Assembly (NCBI GenBank): GCA_003342895.1
Contig: PTFA01000024.1
Span: forward strand, 3,051,052 to 3,115,051
From: Casuarius casuarius
Lineage: Eukaryota > Chordata > Aves > Casuariiformes > Casuariidae
DNA length: 64,000 nt
Direction of reading: 5' to 3'
Part shown: positions 25,210 to 40,300 of the stretch, piece by piece
How positions within the stretch are numbered: the first letter of the stretch is position 1
Layout: every line of letters starts with the position of its first letter
The notes under the pieces: model-generated
Database searches by the model: none
What the model saw: the letters and a program-made list of their open reading frames with translations, nothing else
What the model was told of the DNA's origin: nothing
Position numbers and translations under genes: made by a program

Positions 25210-25319
25210 TTACTGCTGCTCTTCTGAATTCAACGCCAGCATGTCAGTGGTTGCACTCTTTTCCAGTTCCAGGGCATATGGGTTATACTCCTCTTCAAGC
25301 TTTTTTTTCCAGATTTTAA
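25210..25319 (-). CDS. SECISBP2: SECISBP2 terminal coding exon 18
   Basis: Residues 841-876 and TAA at 25212-25210. The split codon gives I, then [19 protein letters not shown] and [16 protein letters not shown]. The IWKK-LE block is the conserved C-terminal helix of SBP2. It includes eight consecutive A on the coding strand. Confidence 0.93.
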
Positions 25320-28300
25320 CTACAGAATATCAGAATGAAAAAAGAAAAAAAATGTTACAGTATAATACTCAAGGAAAAACTTAAGTCGCACTGATTCTCT
25401 ACTTCCTCCTCCAAGTAAGTGCTGAGGAAAGTTGGCACATAGGCAGATATACCTAGCAGATGTGATATCAGATTGAGAATGAAAGACCACTTCAGGTGAG
25501 AAGGTATCCATCGCGGTTCTTTGGTCCAACTCCATGGTCCAGCCTCCTGCTCAAACGAGACCAACTCTGAAGGTGGATCCAACTTTCAAAAACTCAAAAT
25601 TTTTCAATAGTTTCAAAGAAGTTTTAAGTTGTCTAGTATCTGTGATAACTGTTTGGTGACTGCATTAGCAGCACTGGAAGAATGTGTTCCTGAAAGTGCA
25701 AGGCCTTTACGTAACATGAACACTTTTGGACAGGAAGATGCATCTCAAACAACCTTCAGTACAAAACTTAAGTAAGTCCAACATAACGCTCGAATGAATA
25801 GTTCTAGAAAGATTACTTAGAAGATTTTTTAAGGAAGTAATAAGGAGCTCCTCAGAAAAAGCAGTGTGTGCCACCTGCCATCAGGGGATTTCAGAAAGAA
25901 ATTTTCTCTAAGAGTTTCTCAGCAAAGACCTGACTATAAGTTTATAAAATTATGAGGAAAAATGAGAAAAAACACAGAAAAGCGGAGTTCTCCCCTTACT
26001 AACCACTAACGTGTCATGTCATTTGTTCCAGTGAAAATGGTGCATTAGAAGAGAACTTTGATGTGAAATAAAAACTGAACCAAAAATCAGTCAGTAAATA
26101 CTCACTATAATTTGGTACATCCTCATCAGAGTCTCTGGAAGATGTTTTACTGGTTTCTGATAAGCCACTTTTTCCGTATTCAGTGGTTAAGATGCTGGAG
26201 GGTTTTTCACTTAGTCCTCCTTCAGCTTCTTCCTCTAAAGCTGCTATCATATCTTTGTATGCCTTCCTGGCCTCTGTGGTCAGCTGTACCATTCTGTGAA
26301 AATGGTCCTATGGAAATGTAAAATATTAATAGAGCTTAAATCATACAGTAAGTTTTAACATCTCCATGAAAATCTATAATGAACATTCCTTATGCAGAGC
26401 ATTACATGTGTGGATACAGGCAAGCAACAGAGTAAGCCTTATATTAAATGGTGTAGCTGAAACCCAAAGCATGTTTTCAATCAGTAAGAGAGAAAGGAAA
26501 TGTGCCTAGGGATACGCTGCTGCAGTATCATAAATGAAGAAATACATTTTAGAACCAACTGATGTAGCTTTGTCCACACAACTGAGCACTGCAATATTTA
26601 AAACAGTTTTCTAAATAGTACATCCCTTTTCACGACTAGTTCATTATCCTGAAGTTTCATTCAAACAGATATTCAGCTAACCAGAAGAGGGTGATCTTTA
26701 AAATTGTCTTCCGTATTCACTTTTGGCCTTAGCTTTTCCCCTACTCTGAGAAAATTGTTTATAAGCATCCATGGGCTACCAAAATGCTAGAACTCCACAT
26801 GAGGCAAGTATTTATAAAGACATTAAAAACAAACTAAGCATTTATAAAAACACCAGTTCTCGCTGAAGAAAAATTTCAGGGAAGAGATCTAGATGGAGAT
26901 GGAGCCAGGAAAAGCTGCCCAAACTACTCATTTGAACAGTGCTGAGCAGCTGCACATTTTTAATCAGATTTTTATATAAGCCACTGACATGGGTTAGAAA
27001 GTGTAAGTGTGTGAAAGCAAAACAACCCAAATCCTAAAGTCATAACTTAAGCTGTATTTTTTTCAACCAGTAAAAAGTAAAGCCGAAGAAAAACATGAAC
27101 CTACATCTTGCAACTCACCTGAGCCCCATCATAGCTAAAAATTCCCACCACACTCACAGGCACTGCTTTATTCACACAGCGGCCTAGAGCCTTGCGATTA
27201 AGGGCAAAGACAAACGGGATATTTTGTTCACAGGCACAGTCGATAATGTTGTGTAGGGTCTCATCCAACCCACCTGGAGCAGATAACAGAATTAACAAAG
27301 AACAACACTATTGAAGCTGATCATAACTAAAAGACAGTAATCTCAAGAGACTGCAAAAACTAGGGGATTATAGGAGCATTTGGAAAATTTTTAAAGTTTA
27401 TATAATATAACAGAGTTAGATCTCCTTTCCTAAAAGAGAATTTGTCATTTTTTTCTTAATTAGCAGTATCCTCAGACTGCTACTACTCCATATTTTGTGT
27501 AATGTGAGGCACAATGGGATTTACTAACACTGTTCAGCGTGATAGCATTACAAAGCTAGGCAAAGAAACAAAACTAGTATAAAAAACCCTGAATGTTAAG
27601 AAATTATTTAAAAGTTAGTAGAAAGTAATGACAAGAACTACAACTTATTGCCAATCTATGGCCTAAAAGAACCTGATAATGAGGACTGCTGGTGGCACAG
27701 CTGACATCAGCAGCTCGTCTCCTCTCAGCTGTGCCAGCGCAACCAGCTGTGCAGCTGCACTGCAAAGCAACAGGCAGACAGATCCTAATTTCAAATAACT
27801 TCCCCCACCCACATATTCTCGATGCAGTTCATGTTTCAGCTGCACAGCAGTGAACAATCTGAACAAGGCAGGCCTCTTTATTTGACTGGATTTCAAAGGC
27901 TACCCAAGAGAAGGCCCTCCAATGATAATATTGCTGCCATAATATTACTGAGTCTGCTTTTTTACATTTCTTTTATTAAGCAAACATAAGCAACATTAAG
28001 CAACCATTACCCTTTGACTGAATCTTTTCACAGTTAGGAGAGATGATGACACACTTCAACTTTTTCAGCCTCAGATGTTTCAAAACTTCTCTAAGTCCCA
28101 TAACAAGCCGACGTTTTATCTTGGCCTTTACTGGGTCTTTCTGATACAAGCGATCTTGGAAACGAACCAGTTCTTTTAAGAGATCTGTCACACAACTGTC
28201 AACTTCTTTACTAAGCACCTGGCTGCAATAACTGAGAGAAAGAATCAACTGAATGTATTTTTTATTCCCACTCCAAACATGTTTGTTATGTACAAGAAAA

Positions 28301-31300
28301 TGGAAATTTACTTCAGATTTTTTTCAGTGGCTGAGAAGTTACAGAAAGGTTTGTTACTTATAATAGCTGGCTCCCACACCGAACTGTACAACCCCCCCCC
28401 CTTTTTTTTCCAATGTTCAAGCATTTTTCTGAGGACATTCATGATCTATGCAAATCAAAGCATGGCAAACAAATTCAACTTGATTTCTATAAATACACAG
28501 CTACTTATGATAAAGATGGTAAATCTGAATCAATCCTCCCTTCACAGATTCATATTTTTTGTCTTTTGTGTTGTGTCACTTATCTTTAGTGTTAGACCAT
28601 ACCCTTGTGGTTTTCATAAGGCAAGGATGAAAAATAGATCCTTCATCCTGCCCTTTCTTGGAAAAGATCTGGGTTCTGAATTAATTTTTCCCCAAGCACA
28701 TCTTCTACACAAATAATTGTTCAGTAAAGAAGATGCTCAAAGAGTAAAAATTAAAGATATCTCAACTGCACAAAATGAACAGAAACATGCCAAAGTAGCA
28801 AATTCACATGAGATTGTGAGAACAAAGTCCAAGATCCCCCCGGATATAAAAGACAGACAACTACCCAGAATTTCACTTAGCTTTTAAGAGTGTCTTATTA
28901 ACAATTTCTAGTTTGTTTCACTAAGCCGCAAAGACAAGTCTACTAAAATACTGAAAACTCCAAAAGACTAATCTAAAGATATAAGACATTCTAAGCCTTG
29001 CTGCATATTTTACAATCTACAACAGCCAGGACTGAGTCACCCTGTAAATACTCAATCCAAATAGGGCCTTCAGTAAAACACTGTTGCATAGATGTGAGTT
29101 AAGTAATTTTAATACCATTAAAAGTTAAATTAGAGCTAACACACAGCACCAGAAAAGAAAAGAATGGCTATATCACTATTATCATTTACTATAAACATGA
29201 ACTGCAGAAAAGGCCAGTGGTGCCTTTATGGGATGAGAATTAAAAGTTAAAGCACTGCTTACCTAAAATAACTGTTAGAAACTATCATGACTACTATGCT
29301 GGATCTCTAACCTCTTCAAACATAGTAATGAGCATTTCTTTTCTTTAATAAGGAAACATGCATACACATCTGTTCAAAGAGAATTAAAGTGTTTGTACAA
29401 AATAACCATAAGTCTTCCTTTTATTTCTCTGCCTAACCATGATGTGAAAATGTCATCTGACTAGTCTCATTCTTTACACTTTTATCATTTGGTCTGGCAG
29501 CAGAGAACCAAAGAACACACTAAACATAACTACAGTGTCCTACTCTTAGTCCTGAATATTAAGCTGCTACTCCATTTATTTAACATCAGGTATCTGTACT
29601 TTAGGAGAAGCTCCTTTTCCTTCTATAGCCTCCAAGGAATGTCTCATCTTCAAGGAACTCATATTTGTAAGTAGGAATTACAACAAAGTACTATTTCACT
29701 GGATATCATTTCTTCTTTTACGTGCCAGCTTATAGAAAAACTGGAAAAAAAATTTAGAACCTTCAGCCTGAACTCCAATTAGTGTTGCACAGAACGCAAC
29801 TAAAGTTATCCTGTTTGGAAACCGCCATACTTGTGGTACTGTGGAAAAAGAGACATCAGTAGAAATCAATACTTACTCTCTAAATCTCCTACTGTGGATT
29901 TTTGGAAGACTGGAGTTTAGCTGCTTTGAAGCTGTAGAGCTTTCTGTAGAATCCTTGATTTCTTGGCCCTCCGGCAACCCTTCAAAGTTACTCTGAGCCA
30001 CAGCAACTTGCATTACAGGAACAGCTACCATGTGTAAAAAAAGACATTTCAATGAAAAGACAGACCAAAAAAGCTGACATGTGAACAAGACTAACTGAGA
30101 AAGCACATAGAGTATTAGCTTTGACATGCTCTAAATTCTCAATAAGCCCACACTGAATTTTGGAAAATTCTAAAATTACAGTTTTCATTTGGCAGTGTTT
30201 TGGTACACGTTTTTGAAAGCAGTAAATGCGCTCACTCTCATATCGTCATCTACATACTGTATTCTAGACTTCTCTTGAAAAATACCTGCTTGGCTATCCT
30301 GTGGAAGTGCTTCATCTTCAGTAGTATTTTCTACAGTCTGATAAATGTTATCGCCATCTTTTGGTATTGCTGTTTGTTCTAACAGGTGCTGCTGTTTTCG
30401 TTGTTCTCTTTCTTTTAAAATAATCTAAAAAAAAAAAAATTAAATCGATTCAATGTCACATAGACAGCAAAGCAGTTTCTCTTACCAAGTGTTTACATAT
30501 AGACCATATATAAAGAAATTTGACACTATCACTCAAAGTTTACAACTTATTTTTATAATTTAAACACAAATTTCAGTTCCTCAAAATATCATCACAGAGA
30601 AGGAAATGTATTCCCTAGAAGTACATCAAAAATAATTTTTTTCTTGAATACCAATATCCACAGGGAGAAAATCATTTCTAGTTATCAACTACAAGGGCAG
30701 AGATAAAGTTAAAGCAACAAATTGATTCAATGTAGAGAAGCAGATGAAAAGGTTTCTCTCTTTACCTTTCTTCTTCAGACTGCCCATTTGTAGCAATTCA
30801 GCCAAGCACTCAAGCACATACATACACTTAAGGCAGGCACAGTCCTCTATCATACACACTGTAGTTTGCTTAACTAAGGCTTTACTCTTTTGCACTTATT
30901 CCCCTGTGCAAAAGCCAGACTCGGTCTGCATTGGATTGCTATTTCTGAACTTGTAGATAGAAGAAAAGGAGAAAAATTTACAAAAGATAGCTAATCTATA
31001 TGGTACATGGAAGAAGGAAGGAGAGTAGGACATATGCTGGATCCAAATGCTATTGTAGGTAAAAGCAGTTATCAGTGTCTTGAAAGCCATCTTCCCCCTC
31101 TGCCTTTGTAACTGGCTAATACATAACTACTAGCTCAGCTAATCTGCTTTGCAAGGAACCACACCACAGAATACAACCGCAAAGGTAAATTTGCCCATCT
31201 GCATTTGCCAAAGAACACAGAACAAAAGTAAGCTTCATAATGTACTCAGAACCAAGATGTTATATATAGATAAAACCCGTCCTTCCCTTCTCAAACTTAC

Positions 31301-34300
31301 TTTGGAAAATAGATGGTGTGAAGACAGAATAGCCAAAATGCACAACCTCCCCAGAGTTTGTTACAGCTTTATGTTGTCCCATCCTCAAATTCAACTAAAG
31401 AGCACAGAATGACCATTAAACAAACCACCTCCACTAGCTCCATAAGAATATTTCTAGACCAAAAGTGACCTAGTGATGGAATGTTACCCCTGGGGCAAGG
31501 AAAATGCTAGATATGAAATCAATGGTACCTCAAAATCCTCTGTATAGAAGACGTGACAGGAAGAAGCATGAATAGGCAAGGAGGGAGAGATCAGAGAAAC
31601 CTTCAGGTTGATCTAACATTAGTTGCTGGAGAATCAGCTGAAGTTCTGGCTTGGAAGAGCACAGATACATTACACACTACCTTCGCTTGCTCCATTCTCC
31701 CCAGTCCTGCAAATAAGCACATCTCGTCCAAACCCAAAAAGGTTTCTTTGGATGTCCCCCTATACCAATGATTTGAACACACTTTTGTACTGCCTGTTCT
31801 TGAGCTGTCGAGTGACTTAAGTGAGGAAATATATCTTGGGCAGAATTTTTATGCTGTTGGACAACTCCTCTCTGTCTCTCCCCCATTTTTTTAAACCAAG
31901 GAAAGCTAAAGTCGAATTTATAGACAAGTGGAAGCCAAGATGCAGATCTTAATACTAGGAGGTTTGAACAGACTCAGAGAAGAATACTAAAGTTACATTA
32001 GCCTTTAACATGCGATCTCAGGTAAAAATATGAGCACCTTTTTAAGAGGTGTTGGTCTCTTTGCTTTAGGGACTTCTCTCTGCTTCCCTTTCTTTACCAA
32101 AGGAGCGCTGGAATCCAAAGGGTTATGAGGCATCTTTCCTTGGTTTAACCGGTGATTTTTTGTTGCTGCAGCAGGTTCTTTAGAAAGCAATGGTATGGCA
32201 CCACCAACTGAGATAAAAGAAAGTCTGCATCAGACAACTACAACACATACCTAAACCAAAATCCAATGCAAGTTTAATAACCGAATTAGGACAAGTATAA
32301 ACACAATAGATTTGTGTTGAGTTGCTATTTAGAGTGTTCATAGGCAATCCTGTGCCATTAAACAGAATTCTTTATTAAAGATAGTCTTTGTTTCCTTCCA
32401 AATTAAGGACATGTCCTCTACCAGTATCATACTACTAGAATCATAAGCTCTATCCCTCAATCTCAAAAGCAGTATTGAGCAAAACACTGCACTCCAAGCT
32501 ACCTTCAACACCAAGCCATTTCAGCTTGGTAAACTTTCAGGAATCTCCATGTTTCACTGTATCTCTTAGTGGCATTTCCTCCACTACAGTCAGACTCTGT
32601 ACTGTGTTAAGATACATACTGAGTTGCAGCTCTAGAGTTTTTAGATGTAATTGCTATAAATAATCTGAAGCACTCACTCCGACTGTTTGTTTCATTTCAT
32701 TAAAGTTGGGTGAAGTTAAATTGCAGATGAGTAATGAGCAATGTAAAGCTATGCTAAGTCTCATTTGCTTAGCAACACAGCTCTCATAAGGTAGGTCTAT
32801 TTTACTTGTATTTTACAGAGGGTTTAAGGCACAGAAGCTTTAAATGACTGGCCAAGAGACTGAACTTGGAACTCCCAAACCCCGACCTAACACCCTAACA
32901 ACTAGGCTCCATTTTCAGCTCACTACCAGTAAGAATTAAGGTATCGAGAGAGCACTCTTTGGCCAAACTTCTGCTACCTGCAATATAAATCAGGTTACAT
33001 CAGCAATTAAATGAATAGGATGACATGAGTAACAGTGGAATGAGCTTGACACATCCCCCAGAAAACACGCAGAGCTTCTGGCAGTTTGTCTTAAGCCATC
33101 TTCATTAGTGCTTCCAAAGTATTTATATGCTGGTCCTCCAATAACACATACAGTACTACAGCATAAACACATTACTTCATAAAATTGCTATACCGCAACA
33201 TTTCTTTTTTGGCTCACTGTAACAAATGCAAATTGAGAACACTGCCACAAAAGTTGTGCAGTATGTGAGCGTAGGTTGCTAAAAAAATCATAACTATAAC
33301 TGGATTTGAAGCAATACATAAGTATACGTCCCTTAAACACCCAATATTTCTTTCACTGTGTATATCACCTGTTCACCTCAAATTCACAGAGCTCTTATGT
33401 TCCTGAACTTGATGGCTTTTAAGTTTGTCATCTTGCATCATTGATGCATTTCCAAAATTGAATTTGAACTCATATAACTGTTGCTTTACTATGCTGTTCT
33501 ATCTATACATTATTTAATAAATGAAGTACTAAGTGGAAGGAAATAACTTCATCTGCAGTCACATTCCTTGCCTTTCTTGTCTACTTTGTTTCTTTTCTGG
33601 TTATGCAGGTCAGTACAATGCCATTTTATAAACCAAACTTACATTTAGGTATACGCTGATTTAATGTATGCTCTGAATATTTTAAAATAAAAAGCTGAGG
33701 TAATCTGCCTTATACTTCCAGGATACCAACGTGACACATCAATTCTTCTTGTGCAGATGCTCCAGATATGAGCAACTTAATATTAGAAAGCAGGTATTCT
33801 GACCCGTACATTTGTACTCCCCTGTCTTTTTTGCCAATCTGTGCATTGTGTAATTTTATATACTGGTGACTGGCACCTCTGTAGCACTATATTTGACTGA
33901 CTCCAATGAAAAAATTGCAAATTTCTTCATTTGCAGAAGAAGAATGATAAAAAAAAAATCTTACAAATTCTCTCAGCCAAGGCAAATCTCACTGACACTC
34001 AGTATTTTCTGCTTTTTCTTTAAAAGCTCACACAGCTATCATATTAAACATTGTGGGTTGAATGTTCCTGCAATTAGCTTTCCTTCCAGAGTACCAAAAT
34101 AGGGAGAGAAGTTTTATCATCATTAAATTCTAGCAAACATCATGTTTCATTTTGCAAAATGGATTGTAAAAACACAGCCAAGACTAAATTTTGACTTAAA
34201 ACACAAAAGACACTTGAGCTATTTGTTTCTGCTTCCTTGATAGGTACCAAAAAGGTTTGAGGGATTCACTCCATCACCAAAATCTGGAATTTTGTTAAAC

Positions 34301-37300
34301 TGCAATTATTTCAGAGTTATCAGGCACAACAGAACTCATTTTCTGGTTTGGGCTGATTGACTCTCCCATAACCCCTGTGTCTGCAAAGGTGCTCTTTCAC
34401 TGAAGTTATAGCTCTAGGGGTCTTCAGCAAAGAGGAGCTTAAAAAGGCCCTTGTTACTGCACAGCAAAATGAGACCTTCAGTTTTGCTAATGCAACTATT
34501 TGCTAGGCTGCACTACAAACTAAATCATTGAACTGATTCAGGTTAAAAACAGATTCTTTTTTGAAGGTTCACATTGCAACAGTAGCACGGTTATTTAATA
34601 CAAGGCAAAAGCCTCCAAAACCATAAATAGTTTCCTCAAAGCTAACTTTCTATCACCTCTCATAGTTATACACGGAATTTTTTTTACAATCCATTGTCCT
34701 GAAGATTTTTCTTTCCTCCAGTTTTCCTCTAAACACTTCAGATTTTCATGCTTTAAATAAACTTTGATTTTCTTTTGCATCATATTAACTGTGCTCCAGC
34801 CTGCATACTCAGAGATCATTACATATCAGAAATTAGGCTACATGTAAGGTTGGAACATCTAAAAGCAATGCTAGTTGAAAGAAAGGAAATTTAATCATAA
34901 CCAATACCTGAAAACACCACAGGTTTAGAAGACTGTTTTGACTTCCCTGTTTGCTGCTTCTGCTCCAAGACTGCCAACATGCCACCCAAATCCAACTGCA
35001 CAGGAATTTGACTCTTCTTACCACTGCTCTTGGATGTTTCCTGAACAAGTTCAGTACAGGTTAGGAACGTTCTCCATTTCAGAATGTGAAAGACTGCATT
35101 TTGAATGGTATATAATATACTCTTAATATCTTCACCCAGAACACTTTTGATTTTTAACTTAATTAAATCAAAGTATTTTGATCTTTAAATATACATTAAC
35201 TTTAATGCAAAAAAAGAAAAGTCCAAAGTAACAGTAAATTATTTGAATTGTTTTTACTAGCTACTGGGATAAAGCATAAGAATATCAAGTCTATTAAAAC
35301 TGCTGCTTCATGTCAGGCTACTACTTTGATCCAGCTGCCACCTATCTTTGAAAAAGAAAAAAAGGCTTAATAGAATTGCAAAGTTATGTTAAAAGTATAC
35401 AAGAATCTTGGGTAGTCTGTGAATCTTCTCAGGCATGTGATTGCAATGTACATAAATCGGCTTTGGTGTCTTCTTGAAAAGAGACGTCATTAGCTCTTCC
35501 TTTAAGCACCATCTCCTGATAAAACTAACAGTAACCTTTCTGTCTGCTTTGAAGAGAAGGTAAAAGTAGTGTCCCACATTTGGCATCACATTCAATAATT
35601 CAGATTATAATAGTGTCACGTTTCAGACTAGAAGTTAAAACAAGAACATTCATGTTATTATGAATGCATAGTCTAGCAAAGACTAAGAAAGGGCAAGCTA
35701 TGACTGCAGAACATGATAAGGAAATGACTCTCAGATTTTGTATTTTCAGAAGCCCCATCGGGGAGGTTCAATTCATTACAGCTTCTGTTACAATAGGGTT
35801 AAGGGATGTGACTTCCTCCTTCTGAGCCCAAAACCTCACCTTGCAGCAGAGCTACGCAAAAACCTACTCATCCACAAGGAACTACATACTCACCTCACTG
35901 TTGCTTCATTTTCCTGCTCCTTCTCCCAAGCTAAGCGGACCTTATATAAATGAGACAGAACCACTTTGAAGTGGTTCCCAACTTCTAAAGACAATCAGTT
36001 AGGACAGGACTTTCATCATGATCAAGGTAAGACAGGTGAAACAATAATTCCTTATACCTGAAACTTGCATACATTAATGAAAAGATAATATTTTTTCCTA
36101 AAAACTGCAACACTGAAACTGAGGCCCAGTGATTACTACCACTGAGCGTTCCCAATCAAAAGGAACTTGTCACTTATCTCAGTGACAAAGTATGAATATA
36201 GTCATGCTTGGACTTAGGTCTTACATTTAAATATGTTAGTCTCCTTTGTCATTTATGGTTGCCAACTTATTTTCAAATATGAATTTAGTTTACCTGCATT
36301 TTCTTTCTTTCTAATGCAACAGATGTAGTTTGCTTCCCTGATATTCCATCCACCTTGGGCATTCCATCCAGCCTGGGAGAACGACTATCACAGGACTCTT
36401 CGGGCAGATCGACCTTTGAAATTTAGAGACCAAAGGTAACAAGAAGGAAGAGAAAATATTTAAAGACATACATAAAAGGAGAAAGCAAAGACACCATTGA
36501 ATTCAAAGGGAATGTATTAGACTACAGTAAAAGGGGTGTAAAGCTATGATCTAGACCTAAAGTAGCGAGCAACAAGATTCTTCTAAAAATACGACTGTTT
36601 ATTGGGTGCTGTACTGATTAGTGAGACTCATGCTTTTCATCCTTTCTTCAGATTTGGGGAAAAAAAGAAAAAACAGCAAGGCAGCTTCCTCTTCAAATAT
36701 TTATTACAGAAGAGTATGAGCGTCTTAATGATAGCGGGCCTCTATGGTTTATGTAGGTTTTGAGAAGTTATATTCCGCTTAAGCTTACAAAGCTAAAAGG
36801 TTTATCTCATTTAAAGTGCAGGTCTGCATTACACTTTCTTTATAGCAAAGCCGGTTTGAGCAATCAGTGTACCTTTTCCTGCTCATTCAGTGTACCATTT
36901 CCTGCTCATTCCTCCCTGTCAAAAACAAAGTTTTCTTTTCTTTTTTTTAACCACTAATATTCACAGTGAAACAAAACAAAGGGACAAAAATTTCTAACAG
37001 CAAAGCTACTTTCAAAGAAAAAGAAACCTGGAACTTCACTTTTATTATTTCTGTTATTTTCTTTGATTTGAAAGAGTAGTCATAGTCTCAGTCCTTGGGA
37101 TTCATGTACGAGTAACACTGGTATTAAAAAAAAACTCTTCAGTGGAGATTCATGTTTCTTTTACCTCTGTTTTAACATGCACAGCTTTGGGTTAGTTTTA
37201 ATGTAATAGCTCGCATTTAGATGGATTCAATGTCAGACTCACAAGTTCTTACCCTTGCACAGTTTGACATTGAAATGTTACACTGTTCAGATGCCCTAGA

Positions 37301-40300
37301 AACATAATTATATGCACAATGCAATTATGAAATGCGAAATTAAACCAAAACATTACCTGTAGGAAGACAAACCACAGAAAGAGAATTCATTTAACCTAAC
37401 TTCAAGTGTCTACAGTGTAGGTGTCTACATGTGAGTCAGCTGTCCAGAGTTTAGGGAGCAGTTCACAGACCAAACAGGCATCTGCTTCGGGATGATATGG
37501 ATACAGATTACACTGACTAGCTCTTTGCTGTCCACTGAGTACCTAAGGTGATTGGCATGGGCACAGGCCCACATCACAGGCACCTATGCTTAGTCAGATG
37601 AATTCCACCTTCAGTTTCACTTAAAACTTGCAATTTTTTCCTGCTTATTTTCTGAATATTCAGGTAAAGTCCTAAAATTACTTACTTCAGACTGCTTTCT
37701 GACAGCAGGAGAAAATGATGACTTCTGAGATCCTAGTCTGTTTCTCCTATCAGAAGCAGCTGCCAGATCAGGAAATTCTTCAGCATCCTAAATAAATAAA
37801 ATATAAGATATTCTTTTTACAAGAACTATCAAGTTCAAATTCCTAAACCTGAGTTTTCCTATGTTTAAATGTTTTTCTCCTTGCTCCTTATCAAACACTC
37901 ATCGTAATTTGTTTTACTATACAAAAATTCATGCAGCTGAGTCTGTCACCAACTGTAATCAGCACTACAATGATTAGGAGTCACCTGTGAGGCAGCGAGA
38001 GCTAATTCAGGGATGAAAGAGTTACCAAAAAATGCTTCCAACAGCCGCTTGTTATTGCTGTCATCTGATGCAAATACTCAGACTTAAATGGCTCCTAAAG
38101 GAGTGTTTTTCAGATCATTTAAAAGCCTTGTAAACCACTTCCCATCTTTTTCTAGTACAGTCTCCAGCTGCGCAATCTCATCTTAAACATGCGAGTGGTG
38201 AAGAACGAAAGAGCAGGCAAAAGGATCATAACTCTTGACTATAGTATTGAGATACTGTAGAAACAGAAATACAGAGAAATCAGTCAAGTGATTAGGTACG
38301 CTTGGACACATGAGTAAATTTTACTAGCAGTGGATACATTATCCAGATCATGGATTAACTAAATCACTGGTACAGACGCACTGGAGCTTGCTCTGCACTG
38401 GCCACCTTGTGTCCAGGGTAGCTCACTACTTCAGTCAGCAATGACCCTGATCTACCAGAGTTGTTCTTGTTTGATTGTTTCTCCTTGCACTTTTTAGCTG
38501 TGATACAATACTGCTGAACATAACAATGCTTCTTCTGGAGTCTAAAATCTTAATTTAAATAGCCCATGCTAATAGAGTCTCCCGTAAGAACAGACATACT
38601 GAGTCAGAGCAGCCATACCTTAACTCAATATCCCACTTTTGAGAGAAGCTGGTAAGTATACCAAAAGAAAAGTGAAGAAAGGGAAAATAAATTTACAAAC
38701 ACACTCTTCTGGCTTAGGGACTTCTTGAACCAGAGGTGGAATACATTTTTATTTCAGCTTGCCCAATCACTTTTTAAGTTCACATAAATTTCCAGCATTT
38801 GGAACATCCTGTAACAAAGTAAATAGCTAAAATAAAATATCTAAAATATAGTATCCACTGTGGCATAACATCACTTTTCATTTGTTCTCATCACCTGTAA
38901 CAACCAGAGGACATCAAACAAAATTACAAGAAAAAGCAAATAACTTATTTTTATTTTCTTGTCACTTCTGATTCCCTCTTAGTCATCTGTTTTACAGACT
39001 GAGAAGTCCTAGTTTATTCAGTCTTTCCTCATATGGAAAGTGTTTCACACCTTTGATCATTTCTGGAGCCTTTCCTGGATCTTTTTTAGTGTATGTGTGT
39101 ATATATATAATTTTAAGAAGTGGAGAACAGACAAGAAAACAGAATCCACACTTTATTTAGATCAGACATGTCCTGGATTTTTATGTCGTCATAATGTTTT
39201 CTATTTTCTTTTCTTTCCTAAAAATTCCTAATACCGTTTGCCTGTTTGATCAGTACTACCAGCACTGACATGATTATCAATAACCATTTCAAAACCTCTT
39301 TCTTGAAGGAAAATACCTAGTTCAGAGCCATCACTGTGTACATACAGACAGGATTACTTTTCCCCACATGCTCCTTTATGCTCCTTCCTTCCTTTATGCT
39401 CCTTAACAGGTTCTATAAATCAGTGATTTTTATAAAACTAGCAAGCAATCCAATTTATTGCTCTGGTAAACTTCTGCACATAGCAGAACTTCCTTAAATC
39501 TCCTACATCCCAAGAAACTCCATGTGTACAATCCTCTTATGCTCTTCTATTTCAAGAGTATCATACAAACACTTCACCCCTTTTTCACACTGATGAGCAC
39601 TCCCAGCAAAGCAGGAGCTCTTGAAAGCTGTTCCCCGCTGCCACAATAGATGTTGCATCCACTTCATGGATTTTGGTGCAATGTGTGTATCCTCTATTAT
39701 GATCCAACAGAGGGGTTTTTTCCATTTTTCTCTTTAACAGTTCCCTTATCTTCCTAATATTTTCCATGATTTCTGCTATTCTCTTTCTGTTTGGGTAATA
39801 AGCCATTCATAGCTCAGATACTGTATCATGGCATATAGTAAAAATGAGGATGCTGTCATGCAGGAAAGCACCTGCAGATCTCTGATTCTACCTACAATTC
39901 AATAATGAACAGGTCTGTTAACAGACATTTCTCGTGCCCTTCCAGGACAATGAACGGTACAATGAAAAAAATGTATAGCCACAACTCTGCCATATATTCT
40001 ATACTAAAATGTACAGAGCAGAAGCCAGCAAGGAAGGCTCCTTTACACTGCCATTCCACAGACTGAACATTATGTATGCTAGATCAGACATACAAATCAA
40101 CACATATACATAGTGCCATATAATACAGCGCTTTCAATGAAGCATTGTTAAACCACAGAATGGTTGAGGTTGGAAGTGACCTCTGGAGATCATCTAGTCC
40201 AACCCCCCTGCTCAACTAGGGTCACCTAGAGCACGTTGCACAGGATCGCATCCAGGCAGGTTTTGAGTATCTCCAGAAAAGGAGACTCCACAACCTCTCT

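Larger units (their letters stand above)
25320..37685 (-). other. SECISBP2 introns 9-17
   Basis: Introns 36414-37685, 35041-36293, 32208-34907, 30425-32037, 30025-30285, 28232-29876, 27274-28010, 26308-27118 and 25320-26105. Recognised content: one MIR-type SINE near 32785-32905 and a 23-base tandem duplication at 36864-36909. No further exons seen on either strand. Confidence 0.7.
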
